Shown in pieces: positions 10,270-19,649 of a stretch of 64,000 bases of DNA. Position 1 is the first letter of the stretch. The number at the start of each line of letters is the position of its first letter. The stretch comes from Rhodobacteraceae bacterium LNNU 3342 (lineage in GTDB: Bacteria > Pseudomonadota > Alphaproteobacteria > Rhodobacterales > Rhodobacteraceae), in the NCBI GenBank assembly GCA_008711135.1, contig VUAW01000001.1, positions 124,001-188,000 of the forward strand. Direction: 5' to 3'. The notes beneath the pieces are model-generated. The model did not search any database, had not been told where the DNA came from, and worked only from the letters and a program-made list of their open reading frames with translations. Both the position numbers and the translations under genes were made by a program.

Positions 10270-11801
10270 CACAGCGGGATATTGTCGTGTTTCTTCCAGG
10301 GGTTCGTCAGCTTCTTGCCACGCAGGCTGGCAAAGGCGCGGGCGACGCGGCGGCGGGTGGAATGGGGCATGATGACCTCATCGATGAAGCCCTTCTCGGC
10401 GGCGACGAAAGGGTTAGCGAAACGCGCCTCGTATTCCTTGGTTCGCGCGGCGATCTTGTCGGGATCATCCAGTTCGTTGCGGTAAAGGATCTCGACCGCG
10501 CCCTTGGCGCCCATGACGGCGATTTCGGCCGTGGGCCAGGCATAGTTGAAATCGCCCCGCAGATGCTTGGACGACATCACGTCATAGGCGCCGCCATAGG
10601 CCTTGCGGGTGATGACCGTGACCTTGGGCACCGTCGCCTCGCCATAGGCGAACAGAAGCTTGGCCCCGTGCTTGATGACGCCGCCATATTCCTGCCCCGT
10701 CCCCGGCAGGAAGCCCGGCACGTCCACGAAGGTCAGGATCGGGATCTCGAACGCGTCGCAGAACCGCACGAAACGGGCGGCCTTGCGGCTGCTGTCGATG
10801 TCAAGGCAACCGGCCAGCACCATCGGCTGGTTCGCCACCACGCCAACGGTCGAACCTTCCAGCCGGATGAAGCCGGTGATGATGTTGCCGGCAAAATCCT
10901 TCTGGATCTCGAAGAAATCCCCTTCGTCCGCGACCTTGAGGATCAGCTCTTTCATGTCATAGGGCTGGTTCGGGTTTTCCGGGATCAGGGTATCAAGGCT
11001 CGGCTCCAGCCGGGCGGGATCGTCGAAGAACGGACGGACGGGCGGCTTTTCCCGGTTCGACAGTGGCAGGAAGTCGATCAGCCGCCGGGTTTCCGCCAGC
11101 GCCTCCACGTCGTTTTCGAACGCGCCATCCGCGACCGAGGATTTCGAGGTATGGGTGCGGGCGCCGCCCAGTTCCTCGGCGGTGACGATCTCGTTCGTGA
11201 CGGTCTTCACCACGTCGGGGCCGGTGACGAACATGTAGGACGTGTCGCGCACCATGAAGATGAAATCGGTCATGGCGGGCGAATAGACCGCCCCGCCCGC
11301 GCAGGGACCCATTATCAGGCTGATCTGCGGGATCACCCCGGACGCCATCACGTTGCGCTGGAACACGTCGGCATAGCCTGCAAGGCTTGCCACCCCTTCC
11401 TGGATCCGCGCCCCGCCGGAATCGTTGATGCCGATCACCGGCGCACCGTTCTGCACCGCCATGTCCATGATCTTGCAGATCTTCTGCGCGTGGGTTTCCG
11501 AAAGCGACCCGCCAAAGACGGTGAAGTCCTGACTGAACACATAGACCAGTCGCCCGTTCACGGTACCCCAACCGGTGACCACCCCGTCGCCCCACGGCCG
11601 TTCCGCCTGCATCCCGAAGTCGGTACAGCGATGGGCCACGAACATGTCGAATTCCTCGAACGAGCCTTCGTCCAGCAACAGCTCGATCCGTTCCCGCGCG
11701 GTCAGCTTGCCCCTGGCGTGCTGCGCGTCGATCCGGCGCTGGCCGCCGCCCAGCCGGGCAGCCTCTCGACGATCCTCAAGCTCTTGCAGGATATCTTTCA
11801 C
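10269..11801 (-). CDS. pccB: Propionyl-CoA carboxylase beta (carboxyltransferase) subunit
   Basis: A 510-residue carboxyltransferase that moves carboxyl from biotin to propionyl-CoA, giving (S)-methylmalonyl-CoA. The two crotonase-like halves are visible, with [20 protein letters not shown] and [17 protein letters not shown] in the first, and [20 protein letters not shown] and [19 protein letters not shown] in the second. The reading frame is open to 11918, but a GTG at 11801 with a GGAGGT Shine-Dalgarno seven bases upstream gives [20 protein letters not shown], the standard PccB N-terminus, so GTG is the start. A cluster of TTTGC repeats lies about 70-120 bp upstream and fits control by the nearby PccR-like gene. 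Confidence 0.96.
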   Translation of the reverse strand: MKDILQELEDRREAARLGGGQRRIDAQHARGKLTARERIELLLDEGSFEEFDMFVAHRCTDFGMQAERPWGDGVVTGWGTVNGRLVYVFSQDFTVFGGSLSETHAQKICKIMDMAVQNGAPVIGINDSGGARIQEGVASLAGYADVFQRNVMASGVIPQISLIMGPCAGGAVYSPAMTDFIFMVRDTSYMFVTGPDVVKTVTNEIVTAEELGGARTHTSKSSVADGAFENDVEALAETRRLIDFLPLSNREKPPVRPFFDDPARLEPSLDTLIPENPNQPYDMKELILKVADEGDFFEIQKDFAGNIITGFIRLEGSTVGVVANQPMVLAGCLDIDSSRKAARFVRFCDAFEIPILTFVDVPGFLPGTGQEYGGVIKHGAKLLFAYGEATVPKVTVITRKAYGGAYDVMSSKHLRGDFNYAWPTAEIAVMGAKGAVEILYRNELDDPDKIAARTKEYEARFANPFVAAEKGFIDEVIMPHSTRRRVARAFASLRGKKLTNPWKKHDNIPL

Positions 11802-11871
11802 AGGGGCACCTCCATCGCACTTGGGAAAACCTAGCGGGGCGCGGCGCCGGCACAAAGGATTTTTCAGTGAA

Positions 11872-11920
11872 TTTGCATCATTTCTGCAGCTGCATCCGCG
11901 CAAACTGCAAATCCGCAAAC
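11872..11920. promoter_or_regulatory. TTTGC repeat cluster upstream of pccB (probable PccR sites)
   Basis: On the minus strand, reading toward pccB, TTTGC occurs three times in close direct order (TTTGCGGATTTGCAGTTTGC from 11919). It is followed by TGCA and CTGCAGAAA-like half-sites and, on the plus strand, ATTTGCA at 11871-11877. The ScfR-family regulator PccR of Rhodobacter sphaeroides is known to act at pccB through TTTGCAAA-type repeats. The same kind of motif lies before the pccR gene in this window. Assignment as PccR sites is inference. Confidence 0.55.
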
Positions 11921-11978
11921 AGCATGGCGCCTGCCGCCACAGGCGCTACAGTCCCCCTGCCCTTCCATGAGTCGCCGG

Positions 11979-12332
11979 ATGCCGCAGATACCTATTCCGT
12001 TGGCCACGATTGGCCTTCTTCTTCTGTCGAATGTCTTCATGACCTTCGCCTGGTATGGCCACCTGCGCTTCAAGGGGGCGCCGCTGGTTGCAGTCATCCT
12101 GGTCAGCTGGGGCATTGCGCTGTTCGAATACATGCTCCAGGTGCCGGCGAACCGGATCGGCCACGGCCATTTTTCCGCAGCAGAATTGAAAACGATACAA
12201 GAGGTGCTGACGCTTTCGGTCTTTGCCGCGTTTTCGGTGCTCTACCTGAAAGAGCCGCTTGGCTGGAACCACGTGCTGGGCTTCGGCCTCATTGCGCTGG
12301 GCGCGTTCTGCATCTTTCACAAGTGGGGCTGA
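11979..12332 (+). CDS. DMT-superfamily small membrane protein (DUF486)
   Basis: A 117-residue integral membrane protein with four expected helices. IPLATIGLLLLSNVFMTFAWYGHLRF and AVILVSWGIALFEYMLQVPANR, then QEVLTLSVFAAFSVLYLKEP and VLGFGLIALGAFCIFH, match the DUF486 family of small drug/metabolite-type transporters. An ATG at 11967 is also in frame; the one at 11979 gives the usual short N-terminus before the first helix, but neither has a strong Shine-Dalgarno. It is divergent from pccB and 39 bp upstream of an MFS exporter. Substrate unknown; proteins this short usually act as dimers. Confidence 0.8.
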   Translation: MPQIPIPLATIGLLLLSNVFMTFAWYGHLRFKGAPLVAVILVSWGIALFEYMLQVPANRIGHGHFSAAELKTIQEVLTLSVFAAFSVLYLKEPLGWNHVLGFGLIALGAFCIFHKWG

Positions 12333-12371
12333 GGATGCCTGCCCTGCCCCAGCCCCCACAAGGCCACCGAC

Positions 12372-13586
12372 ATGAGTAACCGCCCCACCGTCCGCTTCAT
12401 GGACCCGACAACCCCGCCCCACATCATGACACTCGTGATGCTGGCGGGGCTGTCGGCCATGACGATGAACATCTTCCTGCCGTCGCTGAACACAATGGCG
12501 GCGCATTTCCAGACCGAATACTGGGTGATGCAGCTGTCTGTGTCGCTTTACCTGGCGATGAACGCGATCCTGCAGATCTTTATCGGGCCAATCTCGGACC
12601 GGTTCGGGCGCAGGCCGGTCCTGTTGTGGACGATCGGGGTGTTCCTGCTGGCCACGGTAGGCACGCTGGTGGCGACATCGGCGGTCATGTTCCTGCTGTT
12701 CCGCATGGCGCAGGCGATCGTGGTTTCGACCATGGTCCTGTCCCGCGCCGTGGTGCGCGACATGGTCCCGCAAGAGGAAGCGGCCTCAATGATCGGCTAT
12801 GTGACGATGGGCATGGCCATCGTGCCGATGCTGAGCCCGCTGATCGGCGGGATGCTCGACCAAGCCTTTGGCTGGCAGTCGAGCTTTGTCTTCATTCTGC
12901 TGTCGGGCATCGCGATCTTCATCTTGACCTGGCGTGACCTTGGCGAAACTGCGGTGATCCGGCCGATCAGCCTGATGGACCAGTTCCGCCAGTACCCGGA
13001 ACTCATCCGCTCTCGCCGGTTCTGGGGCTACTGCCTTGCCTCGGCCCTGGCTTCTGGTGCGTTCTTTGCCTACATCGGCGGTGCGCCCTTCATCGGGTCC
13101 GAAATCTTCGGCATGTCGCCTGCGCGGCTGGGCTTTTACTTCGGGGCACCCGCGCTGGGATATGCGCTGGGGAACTACCTTTCGGGGCGGTATTCGGTCC
13201 GCATGGGGATCAACACGATGGTGCTTTGCGGCACTGTCATCACCTGCATCGGGCTGGCCCTGCTGATCGTTCTGGACGTGGCCGGCCTTGCCACGGCAGA
13301 GGTCTTCTTTGGCCTGTTCACGACGGTGGGCTTGGGCAACGGCCTCGTGCTGCCGAACGCCACGGCGGGAATGCTGTCGGTGCGACCGCATCTGGCAGGC
13401 AGCGCAAGCGGCCTTGGCGGGGCAATGATGATCGCGTCGGGCGCGGCGCTGTCGGCGCTGGCGGGCGTTCTTTTGGGCGCGACAGGAACCACGACGCCGG
13501 TGCTCTTCCTGATGCTGGTCACGGCGGGCGGCTCGCTGCTGAGCATCCTGGCCGTGATCCGCAGGACGCGTCAGCTTGGCGCTTGA
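12372..13586 (+). CDS. MFS multidrug exporter, Bcr/CflA type
   Basis: A 404-residue major facilitator with 12 predicted membrane helices. The Bcr/CflA type is shown by helix 1 (AMTMNIFLPSLNTMAAHFQT), the MFS signature GPISDRFGRRPVLL after helix 2, and motif C-like MVPQEEAASMIGYVTMGMAIVPMLSPLIGGML after helix 4. It would export drugs or metabolites by proton antiport across the inner membrane. It lies in tandem after the DUF486 gene and ends 57 bp before the pccR start. The specific substrate cannot be inferred. Confidence 0.88.
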   Translation: MSNRPTVRFMDPTTPPHIMTLVMLAGLSAMTMNIFLPSLNTMAAHFQTEYWVMQLSVSLYLAMNAILQIFIGPISDRFGRRPVLLWTIGVFLLATVGTLVATSAVMFLLFRMAQAIVVSTMVLSRAVVRDMVPQEEAASMIGYVTMGMAIVPMLSPLIGGMLDQAFGWQSSFVFILLSGIAIFILTWRDLGETAVIRPISLMDQFRQYPELIRSRRFWGYCLASALASGAFFAYIGGAPFIGSEIFGMSPARLGFYFGAPALGYALGNYLSGRYSVRMGINTMVLCGTVITCIGLALLIVLDVAGLATAEVFFGLFTTVGLGNGLVLPNATAGMLSVRPHLAGSASGLGGAMMIASGAALSALAGVLLGATGTTTPVLFLMLVTAGGSLLSILAVIRRTRQLGA

Positions 13587-13601
13587 CGCCTTGGCCCAGA
13601 C

Positions 13602-13631
13602 TTTGCAAACCTCGCTGCCTGTATCTGCAAA
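13602..13631. promoter_or_regulatory. TTTGCAAA-type repeats ahead of pccR
   Basis: A perfect TTTGCAAA palindrome at 13602-13609 and a near copy TCTGCAAA at 13624-13631, 14 bases between them, lie directly before the pccR start at 13644. The second copy touches the Shine-Dalgarno AGGGG. The motif matches the repeats at the pccB promoter and suggests autoregulation of PccR. Confidence 0.55.
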
Positions 13632-13643
13632 GGGGTGGCGGCG

Positions 13644-15017
13644 ATGGCGATGCAAAAGCTCTATGCCGGGGTCAAGCTGCGTGAAACCCGCACACGCCTC
13701 GGCCTGACGCAGCGCGCCTTTGCCGCCAAGCTGGGCGTTTCCCTGCCCTACCTGAACCAGATGGAAAACAACCACCGCCCGGTCAGCACGGGCGTGGTTC
13801 TGGCGCTGGCGCAGGAATTCGGCTTTGACGTCACCGAGTTTTCCACCGGCGATGCCGAACGCATGGTCAGCGACATGCGCGAGGCGCTGGCCGATCCGGT
13901 TTTTGCCGCTGTCAGCCCGCCCCTTGCTGACCTGCGGCTTGCGGCCTCGAACGCGCCGGCGCTGGCGCGGGCGTTTCTGGAACTGCATCGGGCCTACCGG
14001 CAGACGCACGAACGGCTCGCCTCGCTGGACGAGGCGCTGGGCCACGAAGGCTCCACCCTCCGATCCTCGCCTTGGGAGGAGGTGCGCGACTTCTTCCACT
14101 ATTGCGACAACTACATCGATGCTGTGGACCATGCCGCCGAACATTTCGCCACGACTGGTGGCGATGCAAAGGCCGCGCTCGCTGCCCATGGCATCCGGGT
14201 AGAACTGTCCGACCGTTCAGACCTGCGGCTGTATGAAAAGACCGCGGACACGATGATCCTGTCGGCCCGCGTCGCCCCCGCCACGCGGCGCTTCCAACTG
14301 CTGCATCAGGTGGCCCTTGTCTCCCAGAACGCCTTGCTTGAGGCGACACTGGACCTTGGCCGCTTCCGGTCCAACACGGCACGCAGCATCGCCAAGATCG
14401 GACTTGCGAACTACTTCGCGGGCGCGGCGCTGCTGCCCTATCGCGCTTTTCTGGCTGCGGCACGGGACATGCGCCACGATCTGGAACGGCTGGCCGATCA
14501 TTTCGGCGCCTCGATCGAGCAGGTGGCCCACCGGCTTTCGACCCTGCAGCGGCCGGGGCTCAAGGGCATCCCCTTCTACTTTGTACGGGTCGATCAGGCG
14601 GGCACCATCACCAAGCGCCATTCGGCCACCCGGCTTCAGTTCGCCCGCTTTGGCGGCGCGTGCCCCCTGTGGAACGTGCACCGCGCGTTTGAAACTCCGG
14701 GCCAGTTCCTGCGCCAGTTCGCCGAAACGCCGGACGGGCTGCGCTACTTCTGCCTTGCACGCGAGGTGTCGAAGCCCGCCGGATCTTTCCACGCGCCGGT
14801 CCGCCGCTATGCCATCGGCCTGGGGTGCGAGGTTCAGCACGCGGGCGCGCTGGTCTATGCCGATGACATGAACAGCCACAGGTTCGACCCGATCGGGATT
14901 TCCTGCCGCATCTGCGACCGCCGCGCCTGCCACCAGCGGTCCGTCCCACCGCTGGAACGACGGCTGCGGATCGACCCCGACCGCCGCGGCCTGCTGCCCT
15001 ATGAAATCGACGGTTAA
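13644..15017 (+). CDS. pccR: Short-chain acyl-CoA regulator of propionyl-CoA carboxylase (ScfR family)
   Basis: A 457-residue XRE-family regulator. The N-terminal helix-turn-helix is GVKLRETRTRLGLTQRAFA through LGVSLPYLNQMENNHRPVS (about residues 7-50). The middle is a degenerate IrrE-like domain in which the zinc HExxH motif is replaced (QLLHQVALVSQ). The C-terminal DUF2083 part has the cysteine cluster CRICDRRACH near residue 420 and CPLW near 337. This is the ScfR architecture; R. sphaeroides PccR senses propionyl-CoA level and controls pccB. Position 1.8 kb from pccB and matching TTTGC repeats support the call. ATG 13644 is preferred over GTG 13635 because AGGGG lies nine bases ahead. Confidence 0.9.
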   Translation: MAMQKLYAGVKLRETRTRLGLTQRAFAAKLGVSLPYLNQMENNHRPVSTGVVLALAQEFGFDVTEFSTGDAERMVSDMREALADPVFAAVSPPLADLRLAASNAPALARAFLELHRAYRQTHERLASLDEALGHEGSTLRSSPWEEVRDFFHYCDNYIDAVDHAAEHFATTGGDAKAALAAHGIRVELSDRSDLRLYEKTADTMILSARVAPATRRFQLLHQVALVSQNALLEATLDLGRFRSNTARSIAKIGLANYFAGAALLPYRAFLAAARDMRHDLERLADHFGASIEQVAHRLSTLQRPGLKGIPFYFVRVDQAGTITKRHSATRLQFARFGGACPLWNVHRAFETPGQFLRQFAETPDGLRYFCLAREVSKPAGSFHAPVRRYAIGLGCEVQHAGALVYADDMNSHRFDPIGISCRICDRRACHQRSVPPLERRLRIDPDRRGLLPYEIDG

Positions 15018-15571
15018 AAATCCGGGGCGTAGTGCAGGATCGTGGGCACCACCAGATCCTCTTCATCCGTCAGGTGACGTTCGATGAAGCGGCCGAACCC
15101 GTCCAGCTGCGCCCCCAGCCGTGCGGCAGCCTCGGCCCCGCCGTTGCCAGAACGGATCGCGCCCAGCATTGCGTTCGTCCCGTCCGCCAGCGCATGCAGA
15201 TGCGTGTCCAGCGCCTGGTGATCGCCGTCAAGCAGGGTGAACCCGCCCTCCAGCCGGGCATCGAGCCCGGACAGGATGGGGAAGTAATGCACATCCTCGA
15301 TATGATGATGGCCGTGCAACTCGTTCAGCAGGAAGCCCGTCATCCGCGTGGTATCCGCCGCGAAACGCCGCGCGTCCCGGTCCCCGGTCGCAAAGGCACG
15401 GGTTTCCGTCTGGATGCGCGTGATCAGGTCGCGGAACATCATGTGCCGTTCCAGCCAGAAGCGGGTCGTGCCGCCAAAGTTCCGATGCGCCTGCCACAGG
15501 TCACGCGGATACTGTTCCACCAGCACGCGCAGCGCGTCGGGCAGACCGGTGCGAGTTTCAAGATCCATCAT
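15014..15571 (-). CDS. Hemerythrin HHE-domain protein
   Basis: A 185-residue cytosolic four-helix protein with the iron-ligand pattern of hemerythrin-like HHE domains: FLLNELHGHHHIEDVHYFP, then LLDGDHQALDTHLHAL and FIERHLTDEEDLVVP. Such proteins bind a di-iron centre and sense or buffer O2, NO or iron. An ATG at 15568 is an alternative start with slightly better spacing to GGGGA. Its stop codon overlaps the pccR stop in convergent orientation. No operon partner is evident; the closest gene upstream is betA, on the same strand but 120 bp away. Confidence 0.85.
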   Translation of the reverse strand: MMDLETRTGLPDALRVLVEQYPRDLWQAHRNFGGTTRFWLERHMMFRDLITRIQTETRAFATGDRDARRFAADTTRMTGFLLNELHGHHHIEDVHYFPILSGLDARLEGGFTLLDGDHQALDTHLHALADGTNAMLGAIRSGNGGAEAAARLGAQLDGFGRFIERHLTDEEDLVVPTILHYAPDF

Positions 15572-15691
15572 ATTCCCCAGATCAGCGGCAGGCGGCTTTC
15601 GCCGCCTGCAGGGTGCGCCCGCGCGGGTTCGATTCGCGGCGGCACATGATTGCGCTGTCTAGGGCTGTGGTAAATCCACCCGGTGGTGCGT

Positions 15692-17341
15692 TTACCTCTG
15701 GCTGACCTGCCAGGCGGGGTGAACCCAAGGCTCCAGGTTCTGCGCTGGCAAGGGAGTCCGGCCCAGCAGCAGGTCCGACACCTTTTCCCCCACCATGATC
15801 GAGGGTGCGTTCAGGTTGCCGTTCGTCACCCGCGGGAAGATCGAACTGTCGGCGACCCGAAGCCGATCCACGCCGATCACCCGCGCCTCCGGGTCGACCA
15901 CGGCACCCGGATCGTCGGCGCGACCCATCCGGCAGGTACCGCAGGGGTGATAGGCGCTTTCCACATGTTCCCGCAGGAAGTCGTCAATCTCTGCGTCGGT
16001 CTGCACGTTCGCGCCAGGCAGGATCTCGCTCTTCACGAAGGGCGCCATGGCCGGTTGGCCGAAGATCTCGCGCGTGAGACGGACACAGGCGCGGAAATCC
16101 TCCCAGTCCTCCGGGTGGGACATGTAGTTGAAGCGGATGCGCGGCGCGTCCTCCGGGCGGTTCGACCGCAGGGTGATATCGCCGCGGCTTTTCGACCGCA
16201 TCGGACCGACGTGCGCCTGGAACCCGTGCCCCTCGGCCACGGCCTTGCCGTCATAGCGCACCGCGATGGGCAGGAAGTGGTACTGGATGTCCGGGTATTC
16301 CACCCCCGGCTTGGACCGGATGAAGGCGCAGCTTTCGAACTGGTTCGATGCCCCCGGCCCCTGCCGCCGCAACAGCCACTGCGCCCCGACCCAAGCCTTC
16401 CCCCAGAGGTTCCAGTAACGGAACAGCGTCACCGGCTGGCTGGCGGCGAACTGCATGTAGATTTCCAGGTGGTCCTGCAGGTTCTGCCCCACACCCGCCC
16501 GATCGGCCACCACCGGAATCCCCTGTTCGGCCAGATGCGCCCCCGGCCCGATCCCCGACAGCATCAAGAGCTTGGGCGAGTTGATCGAGGACGCCGCCAG
16601 CACCACCTCGCGCCGAGCACGGATGATTTCGGTCCGGCCCTTGCGCGTCACCTCGACCCCGACGGCACGCCCATCTTCGATCACCACTCGACGCGCCAGC
16701 GCCCGAATAATCCCGCAGTTCGGGCGCTTCAGCGCCGGGCGCAGGTAGGCATTGGCCGCCGACCAGCGCCGCCCGCGCCAGATCGTTGCCTCCATTGCGC
16801 CAAAGCCTTCCTGCTGCTGGCCGTTGTAGTCGCGCGTCACCGGGTATCCCGCCTGCATCCCCGCCTCGATGAAGGCGTTGAACAGCGGGTTCGCCCGACC
16901 GCCGCGCGTCACGTGCAGCGGGCCCTCATGGCCGCGCCATTCGGCATCGGCATCCTCGTGCCAGTTCTCCATCCGGCGGAAATACGGCAGAACGTCCGCA
17001 TAGGACCAACCGGTGGCGCCGCTTTCGGCCCAGTGGTCAAAGTCCTTCGCGTGGCCCCGGACATAGACCATCCCGTTGATCGAGGATGATCCACCGATCA
17101 CCTTGCCCCGGGGCGTGGCCAGCACCCGCCCACCAAGGTGCGGTTCGGGTTCCGTCTGAAAGCCCCAATCATACATGCGCATGTTCATCGGGTAGGACAG
17201 CGCCCCGGGCATCTGGATAAAGGGTCCTGCATCCGACCCTCCATATTCAATCACCAGCACCGAAGCCCCCGCCTCCGACAGCCGATAAGCCATTGCGCAC
17301 CCTGCCGAGCCTGCGCCGACGATGACGAAATCCGCTTCCAT
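15692..17341 (-). CDS. betA: Choline dehydrogenase
   Basis: A 549-residue FAD-dependent GMC oxidoreductase that oxidises choline to betaine aldehyde at the membrane. The N-terminal dinucleotide fold is [22 protein letters not shown] signature 1 is [19 protein letters not shown] near residue 77, and the active-site His lies in [10 protein letters not shown] near 463 with the partner [15 protein letters not shown] near 505. The frame extends upstream to 17494, but the ATG at 17341 has a GGAAGGAGCGG Shine-Dalgarno and the standard start. It lies 192 bp downstream of betB, same strand. betC (choline sulfatase), often in this cluster, is absent. Confidence 0.95.
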   Translation of the reverse strand: MEADFVIVGAGSAGCAMAYRLSEAGASVLVIEYGGSDAGPFIQMPGALSYPMNMRMYDWGFQTEPEPHLGGRVLATPRGKVIGGSSSINGMVYVRGHAKDFDHWAESGATGWSYADVLPYFRRMENWHEDADAEWRGHEGPLHVTRGGRANPLFNAFIEAGMQAGYPVTRDYNGQQQEGFGAMEATIWRGRRWSAANAYLRPALKRPNCGIIRALARRVVIEDGRAVGVEVTRKGRTEIIRARREVVLAASSINSPKLLMLSGIGPGAHLAEQGIPVVADRAGVGQNLQDHLEIYMQFAASQPVTLFRYWNLWGKAWVGAQWLLRRQGPGASNQFESCAFIRSKPGVEYPDIQYHFLPIAVRYDGKAVAEGHGFQAHVGPMRSKSRGDITLRSNRPEDAPRIRFNYMSHPEDWEDFRACVRLTREIFGQPAMAPFVKSEILPGANVQTDAEIDDFLREHVESAYHPCGTCRMGRADDPGAVVDPEARVIGVDRLRVADSSIFPRVTNGNLNAPSIMVGEKVSDLLLGRTPLPAQNLEPWVHPAWQVSQR

Positions 17342-17533
17342 CTTCCGCTCCTTCCGATCTTCCTGCCGGCGTGCCCGATCCACGGCACCAGCCATCAGGC
17401 CTGCCTCATCCCGCGGCCCGGAATGGGCCGTGTGGTTTCCAGATGCTGTTTCTTCCGCCGACAACGGTGCGGCGCGGCCCAACGCCGGGCGCAAGGCGTC
17501 AGCCTGAAGCCCGGGCGGGGGGAGAACCTTGTC

Positions 17534-18985
17534 TCAGTAAGGCGCCTCGACCGGCCCCATGCCGACATAGACGCTCTTGACCTGCGTGTAGCTTTCGATC
17601 GCAGCCCGCGAATTCTCACGTCCGACGCCTGACAGCTTGACGCCGCCAAAGGGCGCCTCCACCGGCGTCAGGTTGTAGGCGTTGATCCAGCAGGTCCCTG
17701 CTTCAAGCGCGCCGATCACCCGATGCGCCCGCGCCATGTCACGGGTAAAGACCCCCGCCGCGAGCCCATAGGGCGTGTCATTGGCCCGGATGACGACCTC
17801 TTCCTCGTCGTCAAAGGGCAGCACCGCCATCACGGGACCAAAGATCTCCTCGCGCGCGATGACCATGTCGTCGCTGACATCCGCGAAAACCGTTGGCATC
17901 ACATAGAACCCCTCGCGCGGAAGCCGCTCGCCCCCGGTGACCAGCCGCGCGCCCTCGGCCTTGCCCTGGGCGATGTAGCCCAGCACCTTGTCCAGCTGCG
18001 GCTCTGACACGATCGGTCCCATCTGCACAGCCTCGTCCAGCGGATCGCCCAGCACGATCGCCTCTGCCCGCGCCTTCAGCCGCTCCAGGAAACGGTCCAT
18101 CAGCCCGCGCTGCACGAAGACCCGCGTCCCGTTGGAACAGACCTGCCCGGCAGAATAGAAGTTCCCGAGCATGGCCGCGCCCACCGCATCTTCCAGATCG
18201 GCGTCATCGAAAATGATCAGTGGCGACTTGCCGCCCAGCTCCATCGTGACGTGCCGCAGCCCTTCGGCCGCGGCGGCATAGACCCGCTGCCCCGTCGCCA
18301 CCGATCCGGTCAGTGAAACCTTGGCCACGCCGGGATCCGTCACCAATCGGCCGCCGACCGCGCCGCGGCCCTGCACCACGTTGAACAGCCCCGCCGGCAG
18401 CCCCGCCTCCACCAGGAACTCCGCCAGCTTCAGCGCGCTCAGCGGCGTGGTTTCCGATGGCTTGAAGATCATCGCATTGCCAAAGGCCAGCGCCGGCGCC
18501 GCCTTCCAGCAGGCGATCTGGATCGGGTAGTTCCAGGCGCCGATACCGACGCAGACGCCCAGCGGCTCGCGAATCGTGTAGACGAAGTCGCGGCCCAGCG
18601 GGACCGTTTCGCCCGTCACGGTAGGGGCGAGGCCCGCGAAATATTCCAGCGCATCGGCGCCACTTGACGCGTCCGCCACCAACGTTTCCTGCAGCGGCTT
18701 TCCGGTGTCGAGCGTTTCAAGCTCGCTCAACTCGCGATTCCGCTCGCGGATGATCTGCGCGGCACGGGCCAGAACGCGGCCCCGCTCGACCGGCCGCATC
18801 CGCGCCCATTCCGCCTGCGCCCGCGTGGCAGAGGTAATGGCGGCATCGATCACCGCATCGGATGCCTCGTGCACCCGGGCGATCACCTCTCCGGTCGCCG
18901 GATAGATGACCTCGATCACCGCGCCGCTTTCGTCCTCAAGATACTGCCCGTCCACAAAGTGACTGGCCTTCGGTTGTGCCCGCAT
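17534..18985 (-). CDS. betB: Betaine-aldehyde dehydrogenase
   Basis: A 483-residue NAD(P)-dependent aldehyde dehydrogenase that converts betaine aldehyde to glycine betaine, a compatible solute and carbon source. The active-site cysteine lies in [16 protein letters not shown] near residue 280 and the general-base glutamate in MELGGKSPL near 248. [19 protein letters not shown] is the BetB-type cofactor-side motif. The ATG at 18985 overlaps the betI stop by one base (TGATG), so the two are translationally coupled. Together with betA and the choline importer it forms the choline-to-betaine route. Confidence 0.95.
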   Translation of the reverse strand: MRAQPKASHFVDGQYLEDESGAVIEVIYPATGEVIARVHEASDAVIDAAITSATRAQAEWARMRPVERGRVLARAAQIIRERNRELSELETLDTGKPLQETLVADASSGADALEYFAGLAPTVTGETVPLGRDFVYTIREPLGVCVGIGAWNYPIQIACWKAAPALAFGNAMIFKPSETTPLSALKLAEFLVEAGLPAGLFNVVQGRGAVGGRLVTDPGVAKVSLTGSVATGQRVYAAAAEGLRHVTMELGGKSPLIIFDDADLEDAVGAAMLGNFYSAGQVCSNGTRVFVQRGLMDRFLERLKARAEAIVLGDPLDEAVQMGPIVSEPQLDKVLGYIAQGKAEGARLVTGGERLPREGFYVMPTVFADVSDDMVIAREEIFGPVMAVLPFDDEEEVVIRANDTPYGLAAGVFTRDMARAHRVIGALEAGTCWINAYNLTPVEAPFGGVKLSGVGRENSRAAIESYTQVKSVYVGMGPVEAPY

Positions 18986-19563
18986 CAGATCCTCTTCAGT
19001 TCAGCCGCCAGGTAGCTCAGCACCAGCTCGGCGGCGGCGGCCCCGTCCGGGGCCTTGTCGCTCAGTGCTTCGCGCAGGTAGACGCCGTCGATCATTGCCC
19101 CCAGCCCATCGGCCACATCGACGGCGCGCGCGCCTATCAGGGGGCGCAGCGCGTGGGCCAGATTCGACCGCAGCCGCCGCTGGTAAACCCGCAAGAGCCG
19201 CCGCGCCTCGGGCACGGTCTGCGCCAGGACGTAGAAATTGAGCCAGGCGCCAATCACCTCACGCTCGAAGTTTCCGGCGGTGAAGTTCGCCTGGATCAGC
19301 GCCTCGATCCGCTTGCGGGGGTCATGCGCGCGGCCAAGGTTGCTGCGGACCTCTGCCCCGTATCGGGTAAGGATGTGCCGCATTGCCGCCAGAAACATCT
19401 GTTCTTTCCCGCCAAAGTAATGATGGGCCAGCGCGCTGGACATTCCGGCACGCTTGGCGATCTGCCCGACAGTCACGTCAAGCGAACCGGCACGCCCGAT
19501 CTCCGCGATGGTCGCTTTTACCAGCGCGGCCTTTCGGATAGGCTCCATCCCCAGCTTCGGCAT
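18985..19563 (-). CDS. betI: Choline-responsive TetR-family repressor
   Basis: A 192-residue TetR-family repressor of the bet genes that releases DNA on choline binding. The N-terminus [19 protein letters not shown] is the hallmark BetI start. The helix-turn-helix is [27 protein letters not shown] (about residues 30-56). I chose the ATG at 19563 for this reason although the frame runs to 19590. betI heads the minus-strand betI-betB(-betA) unit and is divergent from the importer choXWV, with an operator-like palindrome between. Confidence 0.94.
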   Translation of the reverse strand: MPKLGMEPIRKAALVKATIAEIGRAGSLDVTVGQIAKRAGMSSALAHHYFGGKEQMFLAAMRHILTRYGAEVRSNLGRAHDPRKRIEALIQANFTAGNFEREVIGAWLNFYVLAQTVPEARRLLRVYQRRLRSNLAHALRPLIGARAVDVADGLGAMIDGVYLREALSDKAPDGAAAAELVLSYLAAELKRI

Positions 19564-19611
19564 CGTTTTCCCCCAAGAAAGCGCTTGCATTCCGCAGCTA
19601 CCTTGAAGTTT

Positions 19612-19625
19612 ATTGACTCGTCAAT
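19612..19625. promoter_or_regulatory. BetI operator candidate between betI and choX
   Basis: ATTGACTCGTCAAT holds perfect 6-bp arms ATTGAC / GTCAAT around TC, framed by outer half-sites CTTGA (19602-19606) and TCAAG (19625-19629). It sits midway in the 86-bp betI-choX gap and resembles the ATTGA..TCAAT core of known BetI operators. One site could control both directions. Confidence 0.7.
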
Positions 19626-19649
19626 CAAGAAAAGACCAGGGAGAAAGCG

